DNA from: Begonia masoniana
Taxonomy: Eukaryota; Streptophyta; Magnoliopsida; Cucurbitales; Begoniaceae
Assembly: GCA_022432975.1 (NCBI GenBank)
Contig: CM039510.1
Location: forward strand, 35,017,677-35,081,676
Reading direction: 5' to 3'
DNA: 64,000 bases
A program made the position numbers and the translations under genes. Positions 47,258 to 58,857 of this stretch are shown one piece after another. Within the stretch, counting starts at the first letter, position 1. Every line of letters begins with the position of its first letter. The notes beneath the pieces were generated by a model, which worked only from the letters and a program-made list of their open reading frames with translations, was not told the DNA's origin and searched no databases.

Positions 47258-49717
47258 TGTAACACCCGACAATCTCTACCAGGTGATTTTCTTAACGGAA
47301 TTAACTATCACCTTTATTATTAATACTTGAATTTAATTTTAAAGCCAAAGTTTATTTGATTTCTAATTTTGGGGTGGAAAAATGGTAATTAGGAAGGATC
47401 TTATTAATATAAATAGAAAATGGAAACCTTAAACGTCACTAAAACCTCACTGTAGCCGACATTCTCCTCTATGATTCTCGTCCTTCCAGAGCTCTCTCTC
47501 TCTCTGCCAGTAGCCCTTTAATCAACGACCAACTCTTCATCCTTCTCGCCGATACTCAGCTTACCAGGTAAGGCTTCGACAATGTAGTGGTTGTATATCC
47601 ATTTAGGTGTTGGTTTGAGTTAGAGGTTGAGATTTGGGTTTGCCTAATAATGAATGGAATCGGTGTATTATTAGCTATTAACGTAGTATTTATGATTTTG
47701 ACGATAATAAGTAGGAATTATGAATGTTGGCTGAGCTCGGGTAGTTAGAGGATCTGATTTCCCTTATTGATGAACTAGGATTTCTATGCGTACAAGGTGT
47801 TCAATAAAATGTCTGAATGAGATAAGTTAGATCTTTAGGAACCTTCCTTGGTTAGGACTTTATTAGTTTTGAGTTTAGATTTTTAGGATTTTTATTTCAA
47901 CTACTACGATGTAATGTTTTAGGTGAAGAAGTCTGAAGGAATGGAGCTCAAGTTGCTAAGGAAACCAGGTAAGTGAATGTGTAGGATTCCCGGCCATTAG
48001 GGCCCTACATCATAAGGATGCTAGGTAGAAACTGATATGATGATTAAAAGTTATTTAAGCTATTGTCTGTTACTTATGTTGGTGTTTGTTTTAAATTGGA
48101 AGATGGTTTGTATTTGGATGATTTACGTGTGTTCGAGAACTATGTTATGTGATGTTCTGTTAGAGTCTATGAAGTTAACTGTCTAGTATGATAATTTCCA
48201 TAGTCTGATGATTTAAGAGCATTCATGTCATGCATCATGATTTACTCCTCAAGCATATGAAAATGATTTATGAGCATGTTTTCCCCATGAACAAGATATG
48301 AGAAAGAATATGAAAACGATCCCATACAACATGATTAAGTGAGGGTTGGGGGCGGGTTGACGCATGCCACAGTCCAAAGAGGGACCATGAATACGACCCG
48401 AAAGGGAATATGATCAAAATCACTATCAACCCCCCTTTTACGGCACAAATCCTCCCTTAATCCATATGATGAAAATGATGAACAGAAACAAGAATGATAA
48501 ATGATCAAGAACATGTTTTCTTCTCTCAACTGTACATTCATGAATACATGTTAGTTTGCATTCCTTACTAAGCATTAGGCTTATAGCTTAAACCTCATGA
48601 TGTAGGTGACGAGTTTTCAGGTGAGGATCTCAAAGTTAACGAAGATGTCTGAGTTTGGTTGCTGGAAGGTGTTCAGGGAGCAATTCTGTGGCTAGATGGT
48701 TAATGCTCTTATGATTTTAGTGGTGATTATGAATATTGAAGTATAAGTAGGATGAGATTATATTTTAACATTAAGCTTTTGAAATTGTCTGGTTTAACTA
48801 CTGAGTCCGGGAATGACTATAAGAATATGGAAAGAGTTATATTAACTAAGTCTTCCGCTTCACGTATCTTGAATGAGTCTATGATTTTTATTCGTTTAAA
48901 GTTTATGCCTATCAAGTTGAAATCTATGAGAGTCGAGTACCTTTCTGTTGGTTGAAGTTGCTTGATGATCATCGTGTTTTACTGCTAAGTGATAGGAGTC
49001 GGATAAGTGTATCATCCGGCTGACGTCATCAGCAGATGTCGAATGATAGAAGTTGAACGATTGAGTCTTCTGGCTGATGTCATCGGATGATGTAAGAAAA
49101 GTATTTAGTCGTTGTTCACCGGATGAAGTCTCCTGCCGGATGAGGTAAGTGAGTCACGTGCACTGCACATGTCCACCGGATGATATAAGTAATATTTTGT
49201 CGTTTAGCGATCGGTAGATGTAGTGTGTTACCGGATGATATAAGAGTTGTTTTGTCGTCTAGCGGTCGGTAGATGTAGTGTGTTTCAAATACCGGATGAT
49301 ATAAGAGTTGTTTTGTCGTCTAGTGATCGGTAGATGTAGTGTGTTTCTTTACCGGATGATGTAGATTTTCACTACCGGCAAAAGCGAACTCTGTGCTTGT
49401 CGTTTAGCGATCGGCAGGAGCAAGTGAGTGAGTATTGAGTTCTGTCGTCTTATGATCGGCAGCTGCGAGTTTATTTCTCTATCGGTAGATGCAGTTTAAG
49501 AGTTGAAGTTCCTGCTCATCGACTGAAGCATTTTGCACTGCTCGCCGGCAGATGTGTAATGTAATTTATTGCTGAGTGACGTCTTGAGCCAAGTTATGTT
49601 TTAATAAAAAAAATATATATATATATAAAGGAGTATAACTTAGATAAAATTAGTAAGGATATATGGATAACTCTAAAAGAGTCATGGTTTGGTTTCGGAT
49701 CTTCCGGGATCGTTACA
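47258..49717 (+). mobile_element. Solo LTR F (2.46 kb)
   Basis: TGTAACACCCGACAATC at 47258 to GGGATCGTTACA at 49717, with a perfect TSD gaaaa (47253-47257 and 49718-49722). It is related to LTR D: same TATA context (47408), acceptor-like TTTTAG and donor-like CCAGGTAAGTG (about 47920-47976), acceptor-like module 48561-48610, and GTCGTTTAGCGATCGG motifs 49195-49420. Confidence 0.92.
49015..49560 (+). repeat. Motif array in LTR F
   Basis: Degenerate units mixing 'ggctgacgtcatc', 'accggatgatataag' and 'ttttgtcgtYtagcgRtcggtagatgtagtg', about ten in all. Confidence 0.82.
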
Positions 49718-50897
49718 GAAAACATGCTCCTCCTCTCAGGACAGCCATGTCTGAACCACACCCCGACGTCACCGAGATTACATACATTTCATATCTTTTC
49801 ATTAGGCGTTTCTTTTCATGGAAACATATGCGGAAATTCATTTTCTATGCTTTTCGAAAACATGATGCATGAACATGGATCGTGCAATACGAGTAAAAAC
49901 ATAGAACAATGCGTAAAAGAACCTAGGAAAGCATTCTAATCCATAATCAACCTAAACTACCCATCCTATCTCCCCGAAGCATATGAATTCACCAAAAACC
50001 TCGATCAACAACTATTCTTACAGTGTAGGCCAATCGGCCAAACAAAGCACGAAGACTTACCTCGCGTCCGTTGCAATTTAAGCTCCGTCCACGAGCGTTG
50101 TTCACCTATGGCAATTCATAACATTCATCATTAAATCGAGTCTAAATCATCGTGTTTCGAAAACTACAAACTCCTAACTAAAGGAAATTTCCTAAAACTC
50201 TAATTTAATTCGTTGAGGCATTTTATCGAGCAATTCATGCTCGTGAATTTCTAAACCTCCATTAATGTGGTTTTTAAAACTTCCAACCACCCAAAACCTC
50301 AACAACCCTCATTAATTCAACTAATTCTTACCAACGACCATTATTACGCCTATTTGGGCCATAAACACAGTAAACCTATCGATTTCAAACCTTATTTCAC
50401 GTTTTTAACAAAACCCTAAATGAACCCTAACCGTATAACTCCGCGAAAACCAAAATCTAACGTTTCAAAACAGTAGATTCTTACCTAGGGTCGGGATTGA
50501 AGAAGAAAGCGCGAAGAAACGATCGTTGGAGAGGGAGCTTTGGTCGCCGGAGGAAGAAATGCGCGAGGGAAATGTGAGAAATCGCCAGAGAAGGAAATGC
50601 TCTCTGGAGATTTCGTGAAAATGCATAAGGGAGGGAGAGAATGTGATTTTTATTAAAATTTTGGTTTGCAAAATTACTTAATTGCCCCTCCATTGATTTT
50701 CTATTTTGTTTCTTTACTTATCTCGTTATTTAGTTAACGATTCGTTTTCTCCAAATTTCCTTATTTCACGATAAATTCTAATTTTTTATTAAGGCCTCAT
50801 TAAAATTTTCCGTTCGCAAAACGGACTTAATTTGACATATTTACAAAAATACCATTATATATTGGAATAATAAAATCTCGTAAAATCGGGTGTTACA

Positions 50898-51259
50898 AAT
50901 CCCTTATAAACTCAGACAAAATTGGAATTTTTAGCACCTATTGATTGTCATAAACAAACCAGCAGTAAACTGGATGAAAAAAAGAGTGGACTATAGGATC
51001 ATTATATTTTAAGAGGATAAGGGGAGGTTGAATTTAGTTATCTAATTTTCTCGTGTGATTAAAAATTCCTTTCGTTTGCTATTTTGAACAAGTAATTTCT
51101 CTCTAGTTTAGTGAGTTAATCAATTTGCAAGAAAATAATAATAGTAGAGAGAGAGACAACAAACACAGGTTGATCTAATTGCCATGCTTCAAGACTCTTC
51201 CTTGAAGAGTTCTTTTCACTAACTCTTCTAGTTACGCGTGCGATTGGGGATGTGATAAC
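50898..51259 (-). repeat. Probable copia LTR remnant (U5-like)
   Basis: Contains 'ggggaggttgaatttag' (about 51021), the reverse complement of the 'aattcacccctc' end typical of SIRE-like LTRs. The rest is AT-rich and unassigned. It is the target of the copia element that begins at 51260. Confidence 0.4.
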
Positions 51260-51760
51260 TGTTAGAATTATAAGGATTTATACTTCTATTTGGATCTAAA
51301 TTGTTAAATTATAAATTATACATTATGTTATCATCAGGTTTAAGTACATATTAAAGTGATTTAATATGATTTCAACGGACTTTGGAGTATATTAAATATA
51401 ATATGGTTATATCATAATGTGTAGAGACACCAGGGGTAATTTACCAATTAGTGATGGGCAAACTGGTAAATTATTCAATTAAGTTAAATATAGGGTTATG
51501 GTCCCCAATTCACAATCGAACCCTTTGCCTCTTGGAACTGCCATAATTCTAAAGAGACATTAGAGAGGGCGATTGTCGAATCGGAAGATCTACGTACCCG
51601 ATCTACGGTATTTTGCATTCAAACAATGGATCCGGGTATGTGATTATTGCTTTAACGATTTATTTGTAGAATGTCTAACGTATTGATTCAGGAACTAGGC
51701 TCTCGCTCTTTTCAGTTTTGGAAGATTCAATTAATTTGGTTATTTTAATTGAATCTAACA
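51260..51760 (+). repeat. Copia 5' LTR (501 bp)
   Basis: Starts TGTTAGAATT and ends AATCTAACA, a 7-bp terminal inverted repeat (TGTTAGA/TCTAACA), with the primer site two bases later. Confidence 0.88.
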
Positions 51761-51762
51761 AT

Positions 51763-51774
51763 TGGTATCAGAGC
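51763..51774 (+). promoter_or_regulatory. Copia primer-binding site
   Basis: TGGTATCAGAGC, an exact complement of the plant initiator tRNA-Met 3' end. Confidence 0.92.
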
Positions 51775-52974
51775 CGATTACGTTAGACTACAAGTAATCG
51801 ATTTTTTTTTTTTTTGCTTGAAATTGGATTAAACATCATTTTTTTTTTTATTTTCAGAATTATTTTTTAGGGCTTTATTTTTGCATCTAATTCCGCTAGA
51901 ACGCATGTTTTGATGCCTTAAAATTGATTTTTTGTTGATGCACGTTAAGGATTATTGCCCAATCTGTCATTATTTTGATAAATTAGACAATGGTGAAAAT
52001 TTGCCAAAATCGATGAGATTCCGACGATTTTCATTGCTGATTCGCAGCCCTTCTCCGGTGGTTTGGGCCGATTCGGTCTGATTGGGTTAGGTTTGGTCCA
52101 AATCGGACCAAACCATTTGGGTTCGGACCCACTCGGACCAAATCAACTAGGTTCAGTTACGGTTTGAATTGGTTTTTTTTTGTTCGACCCAGACCGATTC
52201 GGTTTGTGTTGAACCGGTTCGGTTTGGTCTGGTTCGATTCGATTCAGTCTGATAAGAGAAAAAAAAATTGGCCAATCCATTTGGTTAAATGGGCCCTGGT
52301 TCACTTTGGTTCGGCTATTTTGGGTCTTTTTTAGAGACTGTTTCTAGACAATTCAGAGCTCGGTACGCCCCATTTCGCCTTATTTTTATCCAGTTTTGGC
52401 CGATTTGAACCTTCTATTCTAGGTTTGTTGATCATTTGGTTTACTGATTGACTAATATGATTGCCTAGCTATTGAATATGCATGTATATGAATTTCTTTA
52501 ACTCTTTTTTGTGCTATTTTATGAATTCTTACATTGTAAAATAGGATGTTTGGGTAAGATACTATAAAATTAGTCTCTATTGCTTTAATTATCCGGTTTT
52601 TATATGTTGGGCTTGAGACATAACATTGTATGAATTTTGATCGGCCGAAAGGAAGGTTGATGTTTGTACAGTTGTATGGCTTGTTAGCAGTATTAAAACA
52701 TGTGACAATTATTAGGTTGCCATGTGAACATTGAACTTGTCCAAAGATAAGTTCATTGTTTGACCGGTCTTATTGTCAATGTTTATATACTGGACCAAGT
52801 TACCAATTACAAGTTAACACTTTTAGCCAAAAGACTAAATGTTAATGTTGTGCCGGTTTCTTGTTGATGGATGCACTATATTTTGAGTTATATCATTGTC
52901 ATGTATATGCATATTAATTTGTGAGCTAATGTTGTTTCATTTTCTCTGTTGTTACAGTTAACATCTCAAGTATA
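51775..52974 (+). other. Copia untranslated leader with GGTTCGG-rich stretch
   Basis: No coding frame. Between about 52040 and 52260 it is a degenerate run of 'cggttcggtttggt', 'ccaaatcggacc' and related elements that are partly self-complementary. The rest is AT-rich. Confidence 0.7.
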
Positions 52975-55900
52975 ATGGGTAACGTTAATGCAGTTCCTAT
53001 TCTTAACAGAACCAACTATAAAGTCTGGAAAGAGAACATTATAATTGTTCTCGAGTGCATGGATCTTGACATTGCACTTAGGGTCGCATGCTTCCCACCT
53101 CTTTCAGCATCAAGTACCTTTGATGATAAAAGGGAGTTGGAAAAGTGGGAGAGTTCGAATTGTGTAAATCTAATGATCATGAAGCGCGTCATTCCACAAG
53201 CATTTCGGGCAATATGTCGGAAGGCACTGATGCCAAAACATTCCTTAAAGAACTTGAGAAACGTTTTGAGAAAAACGAGAAGGATGAGACAAGCACGCTT
53301 TTAGCTAAGCTTGCCTCACTTAAGTATAATGGAAAAGGAAATATCAGGGAGTACATAATGGAAATGTCTTATCTTGCTTCAAGACTTAAGGAACTTAAGT
53401 TAGAGCTGTCAGAAGATATGCTTGTTCACTTAGTCTTGATTTCTCTTCCTCCTCAGTTTGGGCAGTTTAAGATCAGTTATAACTGCCAAAAAAATAAGTG
53501 GATACTTAATGAATTAATATCTCATTGTGTCTAAGAGAAAGAGAGGATTAAGCATGATCAGACAAAAAGTGCTCATTTGACATCATCTTCCAAAGATAAA
53601 GGAAAGAAAAGGAAGAAGGAAGCTGTTGATGCTTCTTCTAAGTTGAAACATAAGAAGTCTAAGGGCTTCAGTTGTTTCTTCTGTAATGGAGAAGGGCACC
53701 AAAAGAAAGATTGTACCAAGTATCACGCATTGCGCGTGAAGAAAGGTACACTTTTCAACCTTGTTTGTTCTGAGGTTAATGGTTTCTGTATCTAGACATA
53801 CGTGGCGGTTAGATTCAGGTGCTACCACTCACATTAGTATGTCTATGCAGGGTTGTTTGAGTTGCTGAAAGCTGAATGATGCTGAAAGATTCATCTTTGT
53901 GGGAGATGGCAAATCAGTTGAAGTTGAAGCTATCGGAGATTTTAGATTGTTATTAAAATCTGGACAATTTTTGAGTTTAAATGATACTTTTATTGTACCG
54001 TCTTTTAGACGAAATTTAATTTTTATTTATGCATTGGACAAATCTGGTTATTCTTGTTCATTTGGAAATGAAAAATTCATTTTATCATTAAATTCAAATA
54101 TAATGGATTCTGGATTTTTATCTATTTATGACAATCTATATATGCTAGAAACCATAGATTCATTTAATGAAACCTTGCATACTGATTCAAGAGGTACAAA
54201 ACATAAATTAACTAATAAGGATTTAGCTTCGTTATGACACAAGCATTTAGGTCACATCTCTCAAAAGAGAATTGAAAAGCTTGTGTCATACAAAATTTTG
54301 AGCCCTATTGATATGACTGACTTCAAGGTTTGTGTCAGTTGTATTAAAGGGAAACAAACAAGTGTAAGGTGATTAGAAGCTAACCGAGCTTCAGAAGTCT
54401 TTGAATTGATACATAAAGATATTTGTGGACCTTTCCCTTTGGTATCTTGAAATGATCGGCATTATTTCATATCATTCATTGAAGATTACTCGTGTTATGG
54501 CTGCCTATATGTCATTCATGAGCAGTCTCAATCTTTGAACGTGTTCAAAGCCTTTAAAGCTGAGGTGAAAAATCAGCTTGATAAAAGGATTAAGGTTGTC
54601 AGATCTGATCGTGGTGGTGAATACTATGGTCGGTATGATGGGTCAGGTGAACAATGCCCAGGACAATTTACTAAATACCTAGAGGAGTGTGGCATTGTTC
54701 CTTAGTACACCATGCCTAGTTCACCCAATATTAATGGTGTTGCTGAAAGACGGAACAGAACGTTTAAGGACATGGTAAGGAGCATGATTGCTAATTCGAC
54801 ATTACCAGAATCCCTTTGGGGTGAAACACTAAAGACCGCAGCTTATATCCTTAACAGGGTACCTACTAAGGCGACGGCTAACAAAACCCCACAAGAGTGT
54901 TGGATGGGCCGAAAACCTGTTCTTAAACACTTACACGTGTGGGGATGTCCAGCTGAGGCAAGACCTTATAGGCCAGATGAAAAGAAATTGGACTCTAAGA
55001 CTGTCAGTTGTTATTTTGTAGGGTATCTTGAATAGTCAAGGGGGTACAAATTTTATGATCCCACTGTAAAGACATTCTTTGAAACGAGAAATGCCCATTT
55101 TTTGAGGATGTAGAGTTTGTGAGGGGAGATAAGGAAGACATTGTCTTTGAGAAGGAAGTTGTTCCTCTTCCTTGGTTTCCCTTGACTTTGATCAAGTGGA
55201 TAATGAAAAAGACAATGTTGAATCACTTCCTGAACCTCTTCAAGAAGTCATTCCTGAAGAATAAACTTAATAACTTCGAGAAAATATGCCATTACAGAGG
55301 TCCACTAGAGAGAGGACTACGATTTCTAATGATTACATCGTATTCCTGCAAGAACATGAGAAACTCGGTGAGGTGGAAGATGACCCTGTCACTTTCAACC
55401 AAGCCATTAAAAGTTATATTTCTCAAAAGTAGATTGATGCCATGAATGAGAAGTTAAAGTCAATGAAGGACAATGACGTTTGGGATCTCGTCTAGTTATC
55501 TGCAGGTTTGAAACCCGTTGGTTTTAAATGAATTTTTAAATCCAAAAGGGATTCAAAACGTAACATTGAGATATTCAAAGCACGTCTTGTTGCTAAGGGT
55601 TTTACTCAAAGAGAATGCATCGACTATAAGGAAACTTTCTTTCCGGTATTTACGAAAGATTCCTTTAGAACTATAATGACACTAGTAGCTCATTTTGATT
55701 TAGAGCTACATCAGATGGATGTAAATACGGCGTTTCTCAATGGTGACATTGATGAAACGATCTATATGGTGCAACCCAAGTTCTTTGATTCGGATAAATC
55801 AAAGGACTTAGTTTGCAAATTAAAGAAATCCATCTACGGGCTAAAACAAGCTTCCCGTCAATGATATTATAAATTTCATCAAGCAGCCACTTCATATGGT

Positions 55901-56735
55901 TTTGAGGCGAATAAAGTTGATGATTGTGTATACCACAAATTTAGTTGGAATAAAATAATGTTTTTGATTTTATGTGTCGATGACATATTATTAGCATGCA
56001 ACGATATAGACTTGTAGCACGATACCAAGAAATTTCTTTCAAAGAAATTTGAAATGAAAGATCTTGGTGACGCCTCTTTTGTATTAGGAATCCAAATATA
56101 CCGAGATCGTTGTTGAGGTATACTTGGATTATCACAAAAAAGCTATATCGAGAAGGTTTTAAAAAGATTTGGCATGCAAGAATGTAAACAAGGAGATACC
56201 CCTGTTGCCAAAGGAGATAAATTAAATAAAGGTCAATGCCCTTCAAGTGACTTTGAAGTCAAATAAATGCAAAAGATTCCTTATGCTTCAACAGCAGGAA
56301 GCTTAATGTATGCTCAAGTATGCACGCGTCTAGATGTTGCGTACATAGTTGGCATGTTTTGTAGATACTTGAGCAATCCTGGATTGGATCATTGGAAGAC
56401 TGTAAAAAGGGTACTCAGATACTTACAGAGAACCAAATAGTACATGCTCACATACAAGAAATTAGATCAGCTCGAGATCATTGGGTATACTGACTCTGAT
56501 TTTGCTGGATGCCAAGATGACTTAAAGTCAACGTCAGGCTATATTTTTCTTTTAGCTGGAGGAGCTATCTCCTGGAAGAGTGCCAAACAGAGACTTACGG
56601 CCTCTTCTACTATGGCAGCTGAGTTTATAGCATGTTATGAGGCATCCAATCAGGCATTATGGCTGAGTAACTTTGTCACGGGATTGCGAATCTCGAATGG
56701 TATTGAAAGACCACTTCAGATTTTATGTGACAATC
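52975..56735 (+). pseudogene. Copia gag-pol remnant
   Basis: Gag starts at MGNVNAVPILNRTNYKVWKE (52975), with a frameshift near 53200-53290 into the frame ending at 53534. A TAA follows, then a basic segment and zinc knuckle CFFCNGEGHQKKDC (about 53670). Next come protease LDSGATTHIS (about 53810), GAG-pre-integrase HKHLGHIS...CVSCIKGKQ (about 54240-54360), integrase (DICGPF, RSDRGGEYYG, SPNINGVAERRNRT), reverse transcriptase (LVAKGFTQ, MDVNTAFLNGD, YGLKQASRQ, CVDDILLACN) and RNase H (YTDSDFAGCQDD, SSTMAAEFIACYEA). At least ten stops or frameshifts are visible, so it is non-functional. It breaks off just after LQILCDN at 56735. Confidence 0.9.
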
Positions 56736-56837
56736 TGTAACAACCCCAGTAGGGCCGAGACATAATTCATGACTTTCTTAATAATTTAATTCCTACTTTC
56801 AGCACCTTGTTCATCATCAGTATTATATTTTTTTTTA

Positions 56838-57182
56838 GGGTAAAGTGCAATTTGGCCCCTACAACTAGGTGAAATGGACAAATTACCCCCTAAAATTGAA
56901 TAATGGGCAATTTAGCCCCTACAACTTGGGTAATGTACAATTTAGCCCCTACCGTCATTTTTTCCGTTAAAAAACCACGTTTTTGTCACGTGCTCACATT
57001 TTCTTCCAGACATGCCCCTGCATGGAATCAGAACCGGACCGGACCGGTTCGATTAATTTAACCCTGGTTTTTTCTGAAAAACCCAGAGGAAAGCTGTCTT
57101 TCTCCTCTTCGAAAGACAGAATTTCCCTCTCATTTCGCCAGACTCCTCGCTCGCTCTCTCGCTCGCTCTCTCCCGAGACCCC
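56838..57182 (+). repeat. MULE left TIR
   Basis: About 345 bp matching the reverse complement of 63105-63458 with few substitutions and a short CGCTCTCT-repeat indel. Contains 'ggcccctacaactaggtg' and 'agcccctacaacttggg' sub-repeats near the tip and a CACGTG box at about 56985. Confidence 0.93.
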
Positions 57183-57376
57183 CGCCCTCTGAAATCCTGT
57201 CTTTCTCCTCTCTTCGCGTTCGCCGCGCTCTGTCGACCTCGCTCTCTCTCCCGAGACCCCTGCCTCGCTTGCGCTCGACCTCGTTCTTTCTCATATTTTC
57301 CTCGGCGATTTTAAGACCCCCTGTTTTTTTTCCTTCGAATCAAAATCTCTTCTTTTCAGTGTCTGCTAAACTTCAA

Positions 57377-58669
57377 ATGGCATCTACATCCCGCAGCAAG
57401 AGAAGGTCCAAAAATCCTACTCCAGCTAATGAAATTGCGGAACCAATAACATGGCCATCTCCTTTCTTCAAGAATGCTGACTGTATGAAAAGGTATGAAG
57501 ACAATATTCAATTCAAGCCCTTGATTCTGAGTAGAAAAGTGGAATTCGAGGATTTAAGTAGCTTAGATTTTGTTGAGCCTTTGAGGAATTTGGGGTTATT
57601 AGAACTGTTTGACTGTGATGGCCCGTATTATGAGAAATCAGTGAAAATGTTCTATGCCAATCTTGAAATTTGTCAAAGGCCATTTAAAATTCTTAGCTAT
57701 GTGTATGGCAAACACATAGAAATTTCCTCATTTTCTATAAACGCAATTTTAAACTGTGAATTTAACAATCAGGCTGAAAGGTATTATGAGGCATATAAGG
57801 ATCCAGAATTTGTGGGCACCAGTGAAGGTACTGCCTTTTTAAGGATGATTGTTAAGGATCCTCACCGATGCCTTCCAACGAAACCGAAGGCAAATGACTT
57901 AAACGTGCGTGCTAGGCTCCTCCACCATATGATCACGTACAATCTCTTACCAAGAGATGGACGTAGAGATTACATAAGTGGTATGGATCTCTATGTTTTA
58001 TATAAAATTGTTCGACGAGAATCATTTAATGTGGGATTTGTGATATTGAAACGGATGATTCAAGTCTACAACAACACAGCAAAGTCCCTACCATTTAATC
58101 TTCTTTTAATGAAGATTTTTAAGGAGAATGGGGTCGAAATTCCAAGTTCCGAAATCCCATTACCTCTAAAGAAAGTTGACACATACACCACATCCACTCT
58201 AGCTCGGATGGGGTTTGGGCTCAATGATGAAGGTAATTGGATTTTTAAGGGAGACCGAGTTGGATCACTTGAAGCTGGACCATCCCAAATGGAAGTTGAT
58301 GAAGGTGGTAACGAGCCTGAACACACTACGGAACCCCCCTCCACTGCATCTCGAGGCAACTTCTCTAACTTTGAGGAACAGTTTAAGTTATTGGTGGAAA
58401 ATGTTGCTAGCATCGGCGGTGCTTTTGACTCATTTCAGAATGTGGTTCACGATCGCTTTGATAAGTTGGAAGAAAAGATAGACCATGTCCATGATGACAT
58501 CGTTGAGGTTCATGACCATCTTGATTTTCTTCACGCTTATTGGAAAGACTGTTACACCGGTGCTCCAGCCTCTCCACCAGCCTCTCCACCAGCCTCTCCT
58601 CCTCCAGCCATTCTTCCAGTAGATCCACCAGTCGAGCCTTTCGACGATCCCTGTTATTCTCCATCATAA
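57377..58669 (+). CDS. MULE-borne second gene, 'plant transposon protein' domain (430 aa)
   Basis: An uninterrupted 430-codon frame from MASTSRSKRRSK (57377); an in-frame ATG at 57269 would add 36 hydrophobic residues of TIR-proximal sequence and is less likely. A basic RSKRRSK near residues 6-12 could be a nuclear signal. Residues roughly 60-270 resemble the 'putative plant transposon protein' domain: FKILSYVYGKHIEISSFSINAI, LLHHMITYNLLPRDGRRD, LYVLYKIVRRESFNVGFVI, LKKVDTYTTSTLARMGF. A coiled-coil stretch follows (FDKLEEKIDHVHDDIVEVHDHL is its core), then a Pro/Ser/Ala tail with ASPP repeats. The gene runs toward the transposase gene, with the GTCGAC array between their 3' ends. Its function is unknown; a DNA-binding or anti-silencing role is only a hypothesis. 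Introns cannot be excluded. Confidence 0.72.
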   Translation: MASTSRSKRRSKNPTPANEIAEPITWPSPFFKNADCMKRYEDNIQFKPLILSRKVEFEDLSSLDFVEPLRNLGLLELFDCDGPYYEKSVKMFYANLEICQRPFKILSYVYGKHIEISSFSINAILNCEFNNQAERYYEAYKDPEFVGTSEGTAFLRMIVKDPHRCLPTKPKANDLNVRARLLHHMITYNLLPRDGRRDYISGMDLYVLYKIVRRESFNVGFVILKRMIQVYNNTAKSLPFNLLLMKIFKENGVEIPSSEIPLPLKKVDTYTTSTLARMGFGLNDEGNWIFKGDRVGSLEAGPSQMEVDEGGNEPEHTTEPPSTASRGNFSNFEEQFKLLVENVASIGGAFDSFQNVVHDRFDKLEEKIDHVHDDIVEVHDHLDFLHAYWKDCYTGAPASPPASPPASPPPAILPVDPPVEPFDDPCYSPS

Positions 58670-58857
58670 TGATATTTTTGTTGTTGTGATTCACTTAGTT
58701 TGCTAGTATCTTAATTTTGTTGTATCTGAGTTTGGTGTTGGATATTGTTATATAATTTTTCAGTTGATATTGGAAATAGGAAATACTATATTCTTTGTGT
58801 TGAATGCTCGACTGTTTATGGCTTATTGTTTTGGAAAAAATTGAGTAAATATATGAC

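Larger units (their letters stand above)
30439..50897 (-). mobile_element. Tekay-like gypsy element E, degenerate, with nested inserts
   Basis: Right (5') LTR 46133-50897, primer site 46114-46129, gag start 45967, coding remnants on the minus strand, polypurine tract about 32600-32616, left (3') LTR 30439-32599. Element D (36837-44518) lies within it, and part of gag-protease occurs on both sides of D. The left LTR lacks its first roughly 190 bp because of LTR G. No outer TSD can be read. Confidence 0.85.
46133..50897 (-). repeat. Element E 5' LTR (2.3 kb) with LTR F inside
   Basis: TGTAGCGACC at 46133 to GGGTGTTACA at 50897; 2305 bp without the insert 47258-49717. Read on the minus strand: a TATA-like AT-rich stretch and pyrimidine-rich leader (about 50560-50660), donor-like AGGTAAGAAT (about 50480) and AGGTAAGTCT (about 50060), acceptor-like module (47051-47105), and palindrome cluster 46322-46510. 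Confidence 0.9.
51260..56735 (+). mobile_element. Ty1/copia element, decayed, 3' end cut by LTR H
   Basis: 5' LTR 51260-51760, primer site 51763-51774, a 1.2-kb leader, then gag, protease, integrase, reverse transcriptase and most of RNase H on the plus strand. It ends at 56735 where TGTAACAACCCC begins. The 3' LTR is not in the window. Confidence 0.9.

Noticed and set aside
31426..50693. Paired small ORFs in 31426-31641/49724-49939 and 32167-32373/50465-50671
   Set aside because: Both pairs are duplicated LTR E sequence, some crossing the LTR F junction; there is no protein family similarity.
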